Assembly: GCF_018691265.1 (NCBI RefSeq)
Contig: NW_024881313.1
Coordinates: 10,058,501-10,122,500, forward strand
Origin: Tyto alba
Taxonomy: Eukaryota; Chordata; Aves; Strigiformes; Tytonidae
Direction: 5' to 3'
DNA length: 64,000 nt
Part shown: positions 11,101 through 23,830 of the stretch, piece after piece
Position numbering within the stretch: position 1 is the stretch's first letter
Layout of the letters: every line of letters starts with the position of its first letter
Program-made: the position numbers and the translations under genes
The notes under the pieces: generated by a model
What the model was told of the DNA's origin: nothing
Database searches by the model: none
What the model saw: the letters and a program-made list of their open reading frames with translations, nothing else

Positions 11101-14100
11101 AGCTACTAGCTACAGTGAGAATAAACCTATGCATTTAAGTTAAATAATTGTGTGGGTTTAGTTAATGAAGAACTCATGTTTGTTTATTCAAAAATACGAG
11201 ATCTGTGTCCAGACTTGTTTGATTCTTCTTAATTTTTGTCTTTGTTCCTGAATGCATTTACATAATACTGTAAACTGCGTTAAGCTTTCTTCAATCTGTG
11301 GATAGTTCATTTCTTTTTCTCTAGTTAGTGGCAGATAGAGGTGCTGTAGTCAGTTTTTAAATCAGTTACCTTGTCCTTTATTTCAAAAATCAGTTCCCTC
11401 TGATGGTGTTATGGTATCAGTAGTAAAGCCCTTTAGATACAGACTAATCTTCCAGCAGTATCTGAGAATAATTTCTTTAACAATCAGGAGACTCAATGCC
11501 ATACTCCAAATTGTCTGTAATAACCTCTCCTCAGGTTCTATTATCTGTCATCACTATAGAAGTGCCTGTAAGTCTTCTATAAGATTATCTTGTTGCTAAG
11601 CTATTTTACTCATCTGGACATCATTTGTTTTATGATGCAATATTTGTTCTCATAGCTGAAAAAATAAGTGGATTTCTTTCAGGTTTTCAGGGTTAATCCT
11701 GTATTTTTTATGTGTGTACTTCTATAGATTTCAGTAAGATTACTTTTGTGACTAAAGGTTGCAAGATTAGTTGCTATATCACACATATATTAATTTGTCA
11801 GAAATGTGTCTACACTTCTAGCCCTATTCCCTTTCACTCTCTTACTTTAATGATTTTTATGATAACACACTTATTTTCCATATTTTCTCTATGATTCAGT
11901 ATTTAAGTATGCAGGCTTTCAACAAAAAAGAAAAGTAATGTTGTGTTTTTATTGTACTGCTGAAAGTACGATTTGGCTGATGTATATGCATAACTGAAAA
12001 AAGCTTCTATTCTGAGAGTGCTTGAAGGACATAAAAATAGGAGATACTTTCAAGAAAAATGGAATAATTCATTACGAGTCAGTTAAAGGGTAGAAAAATA
12101 ATTAAAAGAGCTAGCACAGTAAAATATTTCAAATAACTAAACTAAAATTAGAGATAAACATATACTATTACCTAGGTTAATTGTAGGTTAATTAGCCATC
12201 AGCAAAACTTCTCTGATCCTTAATGAACAATTTAAAATTATTACATTCTTGTGTAAATAGGTAGTGGGGGATTAATTCTTATTGTCAGGAAGGGACACTT
12301 TATCTTGGGCAGCCATCTGACACTTTTAAAGACCTCTGTCACTTAGTTTGGAGAAAAAGGGAGGATTGCTCACTTTTTAACTGATAGAGTATCAGATTCT
12401 GTGTTATAAATACTAGGACAAGAAGGCAGAAAGGTCGGGTACTGGTTCGTTTGGAAGTGCAATGAATGAGTTGCAAAGCAGAAAGTGAGATGGGGCAGAA
12501 TCAAGGTCTAGCGTATAGTACAGGTGGCAAAATTCCCATAACTGTTTCCCCTGTTTGAAGTTTTGGGCAAGGTGTGGCTTAAATACAGTAGTTCTTTTTC
12601 TGAATTTGTGACTTCCTTACCAGTTCAGACTCTCTGACTTCTCATGGTTTGGCCAAGTGAAACCACTTTCTTCCTCTTGTTCCATTCCTAGAGGGATTCT
12701 TATATGATCCATCTTGCTGCTGGTTTCCACCTCTAAGCGGGGAGCAGCAGCCTGCATGGCTGAGCTATGAAATCACCACCCAGAGCAGATCTAACTTCAA
12801 AACTATTGCTCTGCCTGGGGAATGTACTGGCTAGGAGAGCAGCCTAGCTCTTAGGGAAAGAACACTGGTAATGTAGTCTGATCATTGAGCTGCAGTAGAA
12901 GTAGGTGTCTGGTGTCTAGGCAGTGATCAAAACAAAACCAACAAAAATTTTTTGGGACTGAATGTAAATGAAAGGTCTGGAAGTGGGAGAGCCCTGCAGA
13001 AGACTGGTCAGTACCTGTTCAAGTAGCCTTCTGTGAGTCTTTAAGCAAACGTCATTCAGGTATCTTGCAGGGAGAATGTCTTTTTGACTGTCTGTTGGGG
13101 AGAATCACCACATTTATAGAGCTGCTCATTTCCAAACCACTTTCCCAAAGCTTTTGGCAGACACCACCGATCATCTTCTTACTTCCTCTGTTGATGGACA
13201 GATGTTTCTTCATTTCATAGGAAGAGAGGCTGTGACAAAAGGGGTAGGCACTGACTGAGCACTACAGGTAGCAAACAGGTGCAGCCATGAACAAGATTGA
13301 TAGAGTTGTCCTTAAAATATACATGTAAACTAGTGAACTGTAGCCTTAACTGATAGTGCTTCTGTTGATTCACTAAACAATGAATAACCATTAGATCCAG
13401 GGTGTTTACAGTCTTATATATGTGCTGTTCTTCTGTTTACTTATCAGTTGTGACTACTATTCCATTTTTACTTACATTAATTAACTGTGCTTCAACTGGG
13501 CTAATTGAGTCCACTTAGGAACTACTTATATGGTACTTCAAAAGGTAGAAGTGGAGAAGAATGTTGAACAGTGTCAATACAGGGGTTTCAAACCAGCTAT
13601 GTAACCCATCCAGAACAGAAACATAGAGTTTTGACCAAGTATATTTATAAAAAATTGGATATCAATATGTATAGGCAAAAAAATGACCTATATGAATAAT
13701 TACCAAACAGTTACTAAGCAGTATCATAAAGCAACATCCTAATGTAATGTAATTTCAATGAAATTTATGAGGTAGCTCATGTTATATAAAATTCTGGGCC
13801 AAATCAATGTATAATAAAACTTTACATATGTATTTTCTTTGACTTCGGAGAGTTACACTAGGGATAAATATGGCCCCACAATTCAAAATCAAATCCATAT
13901 TATGACATTCAGCCTGCAGTCTGATGGAAGAAACAAATCTTTCTAGAAAATGCATAGGTTATACATATTTTATATATGTGTTTGAATTTCTGTGTATGTA
14001 TATTTATATATATAGATACACACACTTTTATAAGCAATATCTTTTCAACAGTATACAGTATCATTTTTTCCCTGAAATAGTCTCTGCTTTCATAATTAAA

Positions 14101-15250
14101 GGTATTTAACCTGATCATTAAATTTCTGTTCAAGATGGCAAGATGGGGAACATTAGTGCATGCTGTCACCTTTTTTATAGTTTGAAATCCAGAAAAAAAT
14201 CCTTTTTGAACATTTTTAGTGTTTAGGCAATCAGTACCTGTGCTGCCAAGGCTTATTGAAAGCAGCTGGATGCCTGCCTCTGTCCTCCCCCTTTCTCGGA
14301 ACTGCTGCCAGAACAGGTAGTCAGAAACGGAAAGTAGAGAAATATTTGAGCATCTGTGCTCTCTCTCTCTCAGGAAAACAGCTGTGGCTTCCATAGGAAG
14401 CACTCATTTTTTCCCATCAGCCAAGACTCTGGATACCCTTGGGTCCAGTTTTGGCACAACAAGCCAAGTAGGATGCAGTTTATGGCTTAAAACTTATGAG
14501 AGAAACCGTTCGGGCCGTCCCATCCCTGGCAGAACATTGAGAGAAATTCCCCAGGCTGCAAGCCACATGTGGGCCACTGACCTTTTATTAGCACACCATG
14601 GGAGAGGTTAACAATTGTTGAGACTTCAGTCCTCCCTTTGACATAGAAATACAACAATACCAAGTAGCCTTTCCAAGAGAAGCATATTTAGGGCACAACA
14701 TCCTTTTAAATCTAGGATTCAACACAGGGGAAAAAAAAAAAAAAAAAAAAAACAAAAAACAAAACAACCCAAAAACTCAGAATATGAAAAAGATATATTT
14801 CTATAAAACTAAAGCCTGGATTAGTATTTTCTCCAGCATTCTGCATTTGTTAATAATATAGTGTTTTGTGACTTTTTTAAAGCCAATGTAGTCATGAGAG
14901 GGAAACAGATTGCCACACTGCTTTTAGCTCTTCATGTAGTCAATGCCATGAGTTGTGGAACTAAGATTGATCAATAGCTGGAGTGATAAGAAATGCATGC
15001 TATTATCTGATTTTTAAGGAGGTCTGTTGTGTTTATCCAAGTACATAATTGTTGAGATTAAAAAAAAAAGAAAAAGATAAAATGCAGAATTATTGATATG
15101 AAATTTGTCAGAGAAAAAATCACAGAGGTCCTAATCTATGTCTTTATGACGTTTATTTTCTCAGCATTACTGTAGTAAATGAAATTATCTTCATTCTTAA
15201 TAAGACAGAGATTGGAAAGTAACTCCTTTTCGGGGAAACTGAATCACTGT
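11101..15250. other. Unique sequence, no gene seen
   Basis: Holds a 164-codon minus-strand open frame at 13909-14403 whose C-terminal third is built from TA/TG-rich sequence and which resembles nothing I know; I do not call it a gene. A stretch at 12160-12360 is rich in TTAATTAG-type homeodomain cores. TA/TG-rich low-complexity DNA lies at 13965-14030. Confidence 0.45.
14729..14766 (+). repeat. A-rich run
   Basis: More than twenty A residues followed by AAAAC-type units. It could be the degraded tail of a retrotransposed sequence, but no matching body is recognised upstream. Confidence 0.75.
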
Positions 15251-15388
15251 CTGTTTTTCAGGTAAGGAACTGTAAAGACTAAGTGTCTTGCTCTTTGTGG
15301 CCTAATGTATGGCAAAGAATGCAGATTGAATACGCCAGCATCCCAGGCTTTTACCATAACTCCTTGATTATTCCTTCAGTCCTAAAGG
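15250..15388 (-). mobile_element. MIR SINE remnant
   Basis: Read on the plus strand this matches the reverse complement of the MIR body in order: a CAGGTAAGGAACTG segment (counterpart of the gatgaggaaactgag part), then AAGTGTCTTGC (aagtgacttgcc), a GGCAAAGAATGCAGATTGAA segment (ggcagagctgggattcaaa) and CCCAGGC. MIRs are tRNA-derived SINEs that predate the amniote split and persist in birds as diverged fragments. Divergence is high, consistent with great age. Confidence 0.65.
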
Positions 15389-16123
15389 CAAATGATTTTG
15401 ACTATGCAGTCCCACAGTCTTAGTGTAGAGAGTACACTGAGTGTAAAGTAGGAGTGAGCTAGCTCGTGCTTCTGCCATCCGTCTTTGCAGCTATTGTTGG
15501 AAGAGCCAATGCAAGCTGATCTCTAAATGTAATAATCCTATGACTACTCTGACAGGAAGCAGGTTCAACCCTGTCCAATGCCAGAAACTGAAAAAAAAGA
15601 AAAAAGCAGGAGCAGATCCTGCTTTTTATTCTTTTACTAAGTTGACAACCACATCTGAGAACAAAAGAATGAAATTGGTAGTCTTGCACAAGGTTGGTTA
15701 TTGCAAAAAAATAGCTGCTAAGTAATGGTTCTTCCACGTGCTAAACATTCTCATCTTTATTAACCACTGTTGGCAAAGTAGGTCTTAGAAAATGTTAGTT
15801 AGAGGTTAAGAGTCCTTTTGTATTCATTGTGAATAAACAGAAATACTGGGCTGGCTGGGAGCCTGCAGTGCAGAAGGTTCAAGTACAGCTACACCATAGA
15901 CACATGCCTATCTAACCATTTATACAACTTTCACAGCTTCCTTACATAGCTGATTCCAGTGCTGTACCACCCTTATAGCCAGCTATTAACTAATAAAAAT
16001 TTTAGTTTAAAAATATTTTAAAATCATTTTTATTACCCTTAGCAGCAGCTTATCATCGTCTTTTCTTTTTGTGTTGCTCTTACATGTCAAAAGATAGATC
16101 TTATTGCCCCTCCCTAGTCTTTT

Positions 16124-16155
<32 letters not shown>

Positions 16156-18180
16156 CTCAAGAATAGACAGCAGAATTGCTTCAAGCTTTACTACAGGTTG
16201 ACTTTTCTAAACCTTATATCACTCTTCTTGTGTACTTCACGACTACATCCAGCTTATCTGTGTTTTCCTGAAAGACCTCATCACCTTTCAGTAGGCTGAA
16301 TCAATACCTATGGACTACATGAAATGTTTCTGTCAATATCTTCCATGCTGATACTTGCATCTTTTTGTATCAGCACTGTCTTGTTGAGACATGTTTTCTT
16401 TGCGTACTGCTCCAACTCTTCTATTTTTTTTCAGTGTACTCCTGACTAAAGATTATGGCTCACAGCATATTTTTATATTTGGTTTATCTTAAGTCTAGTA
16501 TCTTCCACTTCTATTAAATTACACATTTTCTTCAGTATCTCCAGATTTTTAAAAAACTATTATGACATCTTCTCCTGTTTCCCAGGAAAAGGAATGTGTT
16601 TCATAGTTTTTTGCATTTTAGAAATCTTATGATACACATACCTGATTTTTCATCTAAATTCTGATTTCCCTCTCATTTTGTGAATATAATAATTGATTAT
16701 TCCTTTCTGGAGGTTTCTTCTTCTGCTCAGTTCTGTACCCTCCATACAGAAGTTTCATTTAGACCATATTCCCTTAGTTTTCCTAGTAGAAAGTCACATA
16801 GATCACTTCCATTAATTTTATTTCTTTTTTCCTATAAGCTAATTAAATAATACAACTACATTGGCTTGACATAATTAATAGGAATAACAGTGATTTAGCC
16901 CATTTGAATATATCTGTGGTTAATGTCAATAACATCTTCTTTATAATCAAAAGATGGTGAGTTTTGGGAATGGGAGTTTCCCTGGGCAAGAATAGAAGCA
17001 ACAAGCCAGAACACAGGAAGAGTGTCTTGAGAGCAGGCAGGCAGGAGAGACACCAGTAGCCAGAAGGAGATTTACTTTTCCATGTAAAGGGATGGACAGA
17101 GGGCTGGACTGACCTCAGCACATTTTTCTTCTCTTTGGAACTTAAAACCAGTCACAATTTACTGCTTTTGGCCTCAAATGAGGGTTGGCCAGCAGGATGG
17201 GTGTGTTCTGTCTATCTTTAACTTGAACATGTATCTTCTATGTCAAGATTTTTCCTTTACGATATCAATGAATATTAACCCATTTCCTTCATTCAGAAGT
17301 TGGTGGGGTTTTTCTTCATTAGTTGTTTTTTTGGTTGATTGGTTTGATTTGGAACAGCCTTCTATGTTCTCAATTTCTCAATGAAAGGATTAATTTCTCC
17401 TTACGACATGTTGGTCTTAAGAGCAATCTTCATCTCAAATGACTTTTAGTCTTGAACTTCCTCTGTCTTTCTAGAATACTTTTCTCATGGTTGTTCTCTG
17501 TGCTGGAAATCCCTTCTGCTTGTCACTCAACTGTTTTATGCCTCTCTGCACATTCTTATTCCTTTTTTCACGTTTGCCATTAGTCACAGTAGTCAGTTTT
17601 TTCCCATCACTTCTTTTCAACATCTGCAGCAAAGTTTTTCCTGTCAGTGATCTACTGTCTGTGGGTTATAGTTAAAGGCTGGGATTATTTTTTTAATATT
17701 CGTTTTTTCTGCACACAAGGGAAAAAATCCCATTTTGGATCTTGTTGCTAGTCAACTTTCTCTCAAGAGCATATTTAGTATACCAGTAAGTAGAGATCTT
17801 CCACTTTGCAGCCACCTTTGTCAGAGGTCTCCAGGCCGACAGAGCGGTCTTGGTTCTGTTCATTCACCACCCTGCCAGGTGCTTACACACGATAGCCATG
17901 CTCTGAAATAAAAACATCTGTGTAGAAACATACAATATTTTATGTCTGGTAATGATGGAGAGATTGGACACTGACTTACCTAATGTTTTTCCTGCAATGT
18001 CAGTATAATATTGTATTAAACTGACATAAAAATGAAGGGATTTAAGAGAATTAATTATCTCTGTAGATGTTTGTTTGGTGAATGTTACACAGCTAGGTAA
18101 TATCCAGTCCAAATTCTTGAATGTTATGTTTAGGAATTTTTATTCTGTGTTCAAAATCTTTTTTTTTTTTTTTCTCCTGT
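15389..18180. other. Unique AT-rich sequence, no gene seen
   Basis: Contains T runs at about 16133-16156 and 18160-18176. Open frames are short and either Phe/Ser/Leu-rich from pyrimidine tracts or without recognisable similarity. Confidence 0.5.
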
Positions 18181-18940
18181 ATTTTCAAGCAAGGATTCAG
18201 GCATAGAAGAGAGGTCCCTCCTGCATGGGCTCCTTTAAATGAATTTTCCCCATCTTTTAAGTAAAAATTTACTTCAATGAAAGATTAAGCGAGATGTTAT
18301 CTAAACTTTTCTTAATCCCATGACTGTTTAAAAAGAATACCCTTACTCTTATCCCAGAAATTTACATGTCCAGCCTTTCTCTCATAGAATATTGCATTTA
18401 AAAGCATTAAATTCTTTAAGCCTAAGAGAACAGTTTAAATTTGATTAATATAATATTTTTGCATTAAACTGTTGATTAAATTTAAATGAGCTTTATATTT
18501 CTTGAATAAGGAAGATTAGACTGCTCTTTACATATAATTTAAATAATATCTTATAAAGTGAGATAGTTCTTTGCAGATGTCTGTTTTACCCTCCAACTTG
18601 TGTTTGAGCTATAAGTGATGCAGTGGGGTGTATGTAATTATGCTACAGCTGCTGATAGGCATAAAAGTAAATGAGATGTTTCATCTCAATGGGTACATTT
18701 CCTGTTTAAATGTTTAAGAAAATAAACTTGGCAGCTTTAGCCAAACTGAGACAGGACTATCTCAAATATTTAATTTCTGCAATGAACAGCTGTTAATAAT
18801 GCTTTCAATCTCATTTGGCCTGTTAGCCTGCAACAGTTTAAACTGGTGTGTTTACAGATTGAGTAAATTTTGTCATCTTAATTTTTATGAAAGCTTTATT
18901 TTTAATTGTTCATTTAAAATATAATAATTGAGAAAATTTT
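18181..18940. promoter_or_regulatory. Candidate conserved non-coding cluster
   Basis: About 750 bp without simple repeats or transposon sequence, dense in homeodomain-type ATTA/TAAT cores, CAGCTG E-boxes (near 18650 and 18790) and TTTAAAT words, with a small perfect inverted repeat TGAGATG-ttt-CATCTCA near 18672. There is no coding potential. This matches the texture of developmental enhancers in vertebrate gene deserts. The call rests on sequence texture only. Confidence 0.3.
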
Positions 18941-21535
18941 CATGCCTGTTGTTTCTTAACTTTGAGGGAAAATGGAGGTTGAAAAATTTCAGAATATTTA
19001 AAATAAAAAAGGTGACATTCAGAATTCAGGACTTCTAAAATTTTGTGTCTTTGAACTTGTTTTTCAGTACTGTCTGTGTTGTCAAATATGAAACTAGAGC
19101 AATATGAAAGAACAATAAACAGAAATTCTAAAATATTACTATGGTCTAGCATGTGTAACAAAGTGTATATTTGGTTTGCAGGTTTTATTAAATTTATAAG
19201 ATCTGTTGATGATTGACAATGTATAATTGCTACATATTTTTTTTTAGAATGTATTTGCAAAACAGTGAAACAGTCTTGGTCCAGAAGTTACTTTTAAATG
19301 TTCATTGAACAGCTAGGAATAATTTTTTTTATTTAACACAGTTTTACTTTGGGAACAACTTGAAATGGCTGAACATTTTAGAATGATCTAGGAATTTGTA
19401 GATAGAATTAGGTTACACTGTGGGAAGTATTATCAGATGTTTCAGTAAAATATTGTAAAACAAGTTTCATACTGAAGAGATGCAGAGAGTTTATGTGTAT
19501 GTTAATGAGTATAATGTTGCTACCATCTCCAGATTGCCTTCACTCATCACAAAGTGAAGATTTAATAATTATTAACATGCTTTTGAGTTCCTATGCACTG
19601 ACAGCAAAGCTTCCCACTCTAGTGTTTTTTTTGTCTTTTGGGGAATGAGGTAAAACGTTCCTAATCCTAGTGCTTAGGTTGTGGGTTATTCTGTGACCCA
19701 AGAGAGAAGGAATTTCATAGGTAACAGTTCAACTGGATACATATATCTACACAAGTGAATGGAGAGGCAGTGGGCTGGTTTCTCCTGAGTGAAGGACATG
19801 ACACAAGATACCATGCTGGATGCACATGAGTCATTTTAGATCTAAATATAATTGCAATAACACTGCCTGTGTAAAAATCCCCATGTATTTAGCTGAGGGA
19901 TGTGACTTACTAGCTTGTGTGCAATGCCAGGATAGACAGAGTCAACTTGGTGCTGTGCTGAGAGAGATTTAGCAGCTTATGTCCTTGCTAGCTCAGATAT
20001 CTCTGCAGTGCACTTGATTTCATAGTGGGGATGTGCCCAGCTGTGAAAGCAACTGAGGAATATATATCCTTTCTCCAAATCTTTCTTTATCTTTCCTGGA
20101 TACATAATATAAGCCTTTTAAGGTATGGGGGCTTTTGCAGCCTATGTTTTCATGCATTATCTAGCTTTAGAGTCTCAGACCATATTTTAATAAAAGAAGG
20201 AATTGTTAAAACACTTAACAGAGTAGGAAGGAGATATATATATCACTTCCCTGTTATTTTCTCATTATCTGTTAATAATGAAGTATAAAACTAATAGGGT
20301 ATATCGTAGTATCAAGAATCCAGTCTGTGAGTGAACTATCAATATGCTTTGTAGGGATTGAAGATACTTGACTTAATCCCATGTGTTCCAACAGTCTCTT
20401 AATATACCCCTTGTTTGAGGTCAGGGACATGCTGAATCTGTGAGATGTGTGCTGCACCAATAGTCTGAATATGTGTCATGAACCCTTGGGGAGACTTTCC
20501 AGGCATCCTGCTATTTTCACAGAAATCTTGGACAAATGCTCTGAAGCCACTACTATTGTAGTTGTCCCTGTTTCCTTCTATCCACAGTTCCTTCACCAAA
20601 AAGAAAATTTAAAAAATCAGCTTCCCATTTCCTTCTCCATATATTTCCAAGTATATGGAAGGTATCACACAGAGAGGGAAAGTTCTTATTTCTTGGTTTC
20701 CCTTTCCAGGTACTGTTATTGCAACTTTTTTGATAGTGGAATATTCTTTATCTGTACACTGTATAAGATTAGTGATTTCTGGATCTGCTGATAATGGCAT
20801 GGCATTTCTCTACTAGCCTCAGACTACTCATCTCCAAACATTACACTGAAAATGAAGATCCATGCATTTGTTACCCAAAATTTTCTATCTATCTCCTCTG
20901 TGTAGTCCAGCACCTGAAGCGGTCCTGTGTAGAGAAGTGGGAAAACAGTGAAGGTATTAGTGAAAACTACACCATTTGGGTACTTATGATATCCAGAGTA
21001 GTTTATTCAACCTTTTGGTTATTGATATTAGTATTTTTTATAAACTGTTATATCAGTCCATGATCTCCCTCTTTACTAGAACAGGACAATGATATTACCC
21101 TTCTCAAAGTCTAAAAATTACTCTATCATTAATATTAATAGTATGAAATGATTTCTGGTGCCTTTGAAGAAGCCATGTCTAGATTTGTAGATAAAGAATA
21201 TAAAAAGAGCCTTAATAATGTTTGATTTGCAGTATCAGGTATACAGTTCTCAGCATCACATTGAGAGAGGGCTCATTGTTTATCAAATTTGCCAGTACCA
21301 GATCCACTTTATGATCTGAACAGCCAACTTGATGAAGTATGTGGATGTGCTGATCTTCCTGAACCCTCTCCAGAGATAGGAATACATTACCCAGCACAGA
21401 GGTGTTCAGAGAATTCAATATCATAAACATACCTGTTCATATGGCATTGTACCCCAGGTATAGCTGATTTGTTGCACAGTTGCAGACTGTCTCTGCAGCG
21501 AAATTTGGAGTGAGCATGTCTGGGCAGAACCCGAA
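18941..21535. other. Unique sequence, no gene seen
   Basis: Several 60-114 codon open frames overlap on opposite strands at 20025-21063. None resembles a known protein, and no repeat family is recognised. Confidence 0.45.
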
Positions 21536-21645
21536 AAATATCACAGAGTCATTGAATGATTAAGGTTGGAAAGGATCTGAGGTGTTGTGGTTCGAGCCTT
21601 ATACCCCTCCTTAAAGCACGGCTATCTCTGAACATTTGTCTACAT
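21536..21645 (-). mobile_element. CR1 LINE 3'-end fragment
   Basis: The plus strand reads as the reverse complement of a CR1 3' end: a TCACAGAGTCATTGAATGATT terminal segment, then AAGGTTGGAAAGGATCT and a degraded form of the block that normally precedes it. Only about 100 bp is confidently alignable by eye; divergence is appreciable. Confidence 0.75.
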
Positions 21646-21699
21646 TTCTAGACCAATGTCTAAAGCCTTCTAATTCTATCTGGATGAAATCTGCAAGAG

Positions 21700-22060
21700 G
21701 AAAGACGCTATGTCTAGGCAACTCAGATATAGAAAGCCATTACAAAAGAGAAAATGGCAGAAAATAACATTAGTGATCAGCAACAAAGCTAATCAGGCCA
21801 AAGTGGGTGCCTGAATTTAGCTAATGATTTTAAAGTACTTTACAGCCTAATAAACTTTGATCATTCCAGTGGGGATTTCCTCTGAAGAGCAGACTCAGTC
21901 CTGCAGTCAGTCCATTAGTTAAGCTATCTTTCTGTTTGTGAATAACGTTATTTACATTTCTGCAGGCTTATTCAGAGAGAGAATACAGGCTGTGTGGAAA
22001 TAGAAAGACTGTTTGAGAGGAGGTAATGTAAATATTTGGAAGAGGACTGTCCTTATCCAG
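21700..22060. promoter_or_regulatory. Candidate conserved non-coding segment
   Basis: Repeat-free sequence with AGCTAAT, CTAATGATTTTAAAG and CATTAGTTAAG homeodomain-like words and a TTATTTACATT forkhead-like word. No open frame. Suggestive texture only. Confidence 0.22.
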
Positions 22061-23290
22061 CAGTCTGAAGGACAGTCTATAATCAATCTGTAGTTACTTG
22101 AACAGCTAAATGTAACAAGTGCTTATATTAATACAGCAAAAAGTTCGCATTTAACTTTGACGGAAATATGGTTGTGAGAAATTCTGCATTTAGGCCTAGC
22201 TGTTCCATATATGACCACTGTCCACAGTAATTTCTCATTTGAAGACAGAAGTGAAACTACTATTCTTATGTAATATTGTTTGCGGGGGAGCTTTCCTCAG
22301 TGTAAAAATAATAAAAAAAAAAGTAATAACTATTTAATTTTATTTCAAAACCAGCTGAATTAGGAAACTGATATGTTAATATTTTTTATCAAAGGATAAA
22401 TATTAGTTGATTTGGACCATAGAAGGAGGAATGAGAATTTCTATGACAATAATTTAGAAACTGCCAAGCAAAAAAACAAACCAATAAAACCAAAGCCAAA
22501 ATCAACCTGTTAGAATGTGAGAGAATTCAACAGAAAATGCAAAATATTTCTGTATAGGATTCAGGAAATGTGTTTTCCCAAGGGCATTAGAAAAATACTG
22601 GTCAACTGTAGTTCAGGTTGCCTGATGGAATGCTCTTCTGCTGCTTCCTGCTGCCCACACTACTGTCTGATCGAAATTCTGGCATGTATCATCTCGGCTT
22701 TCCATTGCTGACATCACCTGATTGCACCATTCATTCAGATGGGTCAAGCCTTGTAACTCCAAACTATGTAGCAGCAATCAAATGAAACTGAACTCCAACC
22801 TACACAGCAAGTTTCTGCTTGGTAGCCCCATACAGCTGGCTGTGTTCAGAGCAGGTCAGCTTTACAGCAGTTGAGCCAGCCAGAATTATTGTCATGCAAG
22901 GGAGGATGTGGCCCCTTAATTTTTTTTCCTGATGTTTGGTTTTATTTCAAACCCGGTCCCCCCACAACCTTGTAGCATTATTGTTTCATGAATACATTGT
23001 TTCCATTGAGTACTGGCAGTCCTGACATTGATAGGTAGTGAATCGATACCTTTATAGAATCACGAAGCCAAACTAGTTCTGCAGATCCACAATGTGCAGT
23101 ATGTGTTTTTTCATTCTGGATGTAATAGCTGCAATTTAAAATATGCCCCCACAAGCACTGATTGCATGCTTTAAGAAATTCACAATAAAGAATTTAATTA
23201 AGAAAGAAGAAACTGTATCCATCCATTTTAAAAAGAAAAATTCACCCGAGATGTTTTTTTTTTTTTTTTAATTTTTGGGCTATAATAGCA
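22061..23290. other. Unique sequence, no gene seen
   Basis: Contains a T run at about 23254-23270. A weak CR1-tail-like word near 23055 is too short to call. No gene recognised. Confidence 0.5.
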
Positions 23291-23480
23291 ATAGCCATCT
23301 TTAGCTGAGGACATTTCCTGGGGCTTAATGGCCCATGGCTGTGCTTCTTCAGGTGATCATCATCTCCCAGCAGTCATTAATCCCCTACAAATACACTGCA
23401 CCTCAGTCATTAAATGTGCTTAAATGTGCTGCTTCTGAAAATGAAATACTTCTATATTTAATGCATCTTCCAGGAATAGA
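23291..23480. promoter_or_regulatory. Candidate conserved non-coding segment
   Basis: Compact high-complexity block with a duplicated TTAAATGTGCT word at about 23411-23432, CATTAATCCCC and GGTGATCATCATC motifs and no coding potential. Looks like conserved regulatory DNA, unverified. Confidence 0.22.
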
Positions 23481-23714
23481 AATGCTCTTTGTGAGGTGAG
23501 GAATGAAAGGAGTTTAGTAACATGTCAGAGAATTACTAATTATGGCAAGTGGATAAGATCTGTTTCTGGAGATAGCATGACAAAGAATTTTTCAACAGTA
23601 AGAGGATCTTATGTGTAAGTCATCATTTTATGTATGTCACAATTCACACTCATCCTGAATACGTAACAGGCAATTCAGAAAAACAGATAGTTATTTGTAG
23701 TTGGTTTTCTTCTA

Positions 23715-23830
23715 TGGGGCATCTCAGTCTTGCCATTCCATATCTGTAAAATAGAGCTATGCAATTTTACACAGTGTTTATGATAATGCAAAGAAAAAAA
23801 TAAGTTAAATCTTTCATATGTAAAGGTCTG
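23715..23830 (+). mobile_element. Possible MIR SINE remnant
   Basis: CTCAGTCTTGCCATTCC followed by ATATCTGTAAAATAGAGCTA resembles the MIR ctcagtttcctcatctgtaaaatgggg segment on the plus strand, but the match is short and diverged. Confidence 0.35.

Noticed and set aside
13080..13270. Reverse MIR fragment
   Set aside because: GGAAGAGAGGCTGTGACAAA is suggestive, but the expected neighbouring MIR blocks are absent.
13909..14403. 164-codon minus-strand frame as a gene
   Set aside because: No recognised motif. Its last third is encoded by TA/TG-rich low-complexity DNA, and no splice or promoter context is evident.
21212..21430. Minus-strand frame with a GCSDH-like word resembling the CR1 endonuclease
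   Set aside because: Only five residues match and the neighbouring blocks are in the wrong order for CR1.
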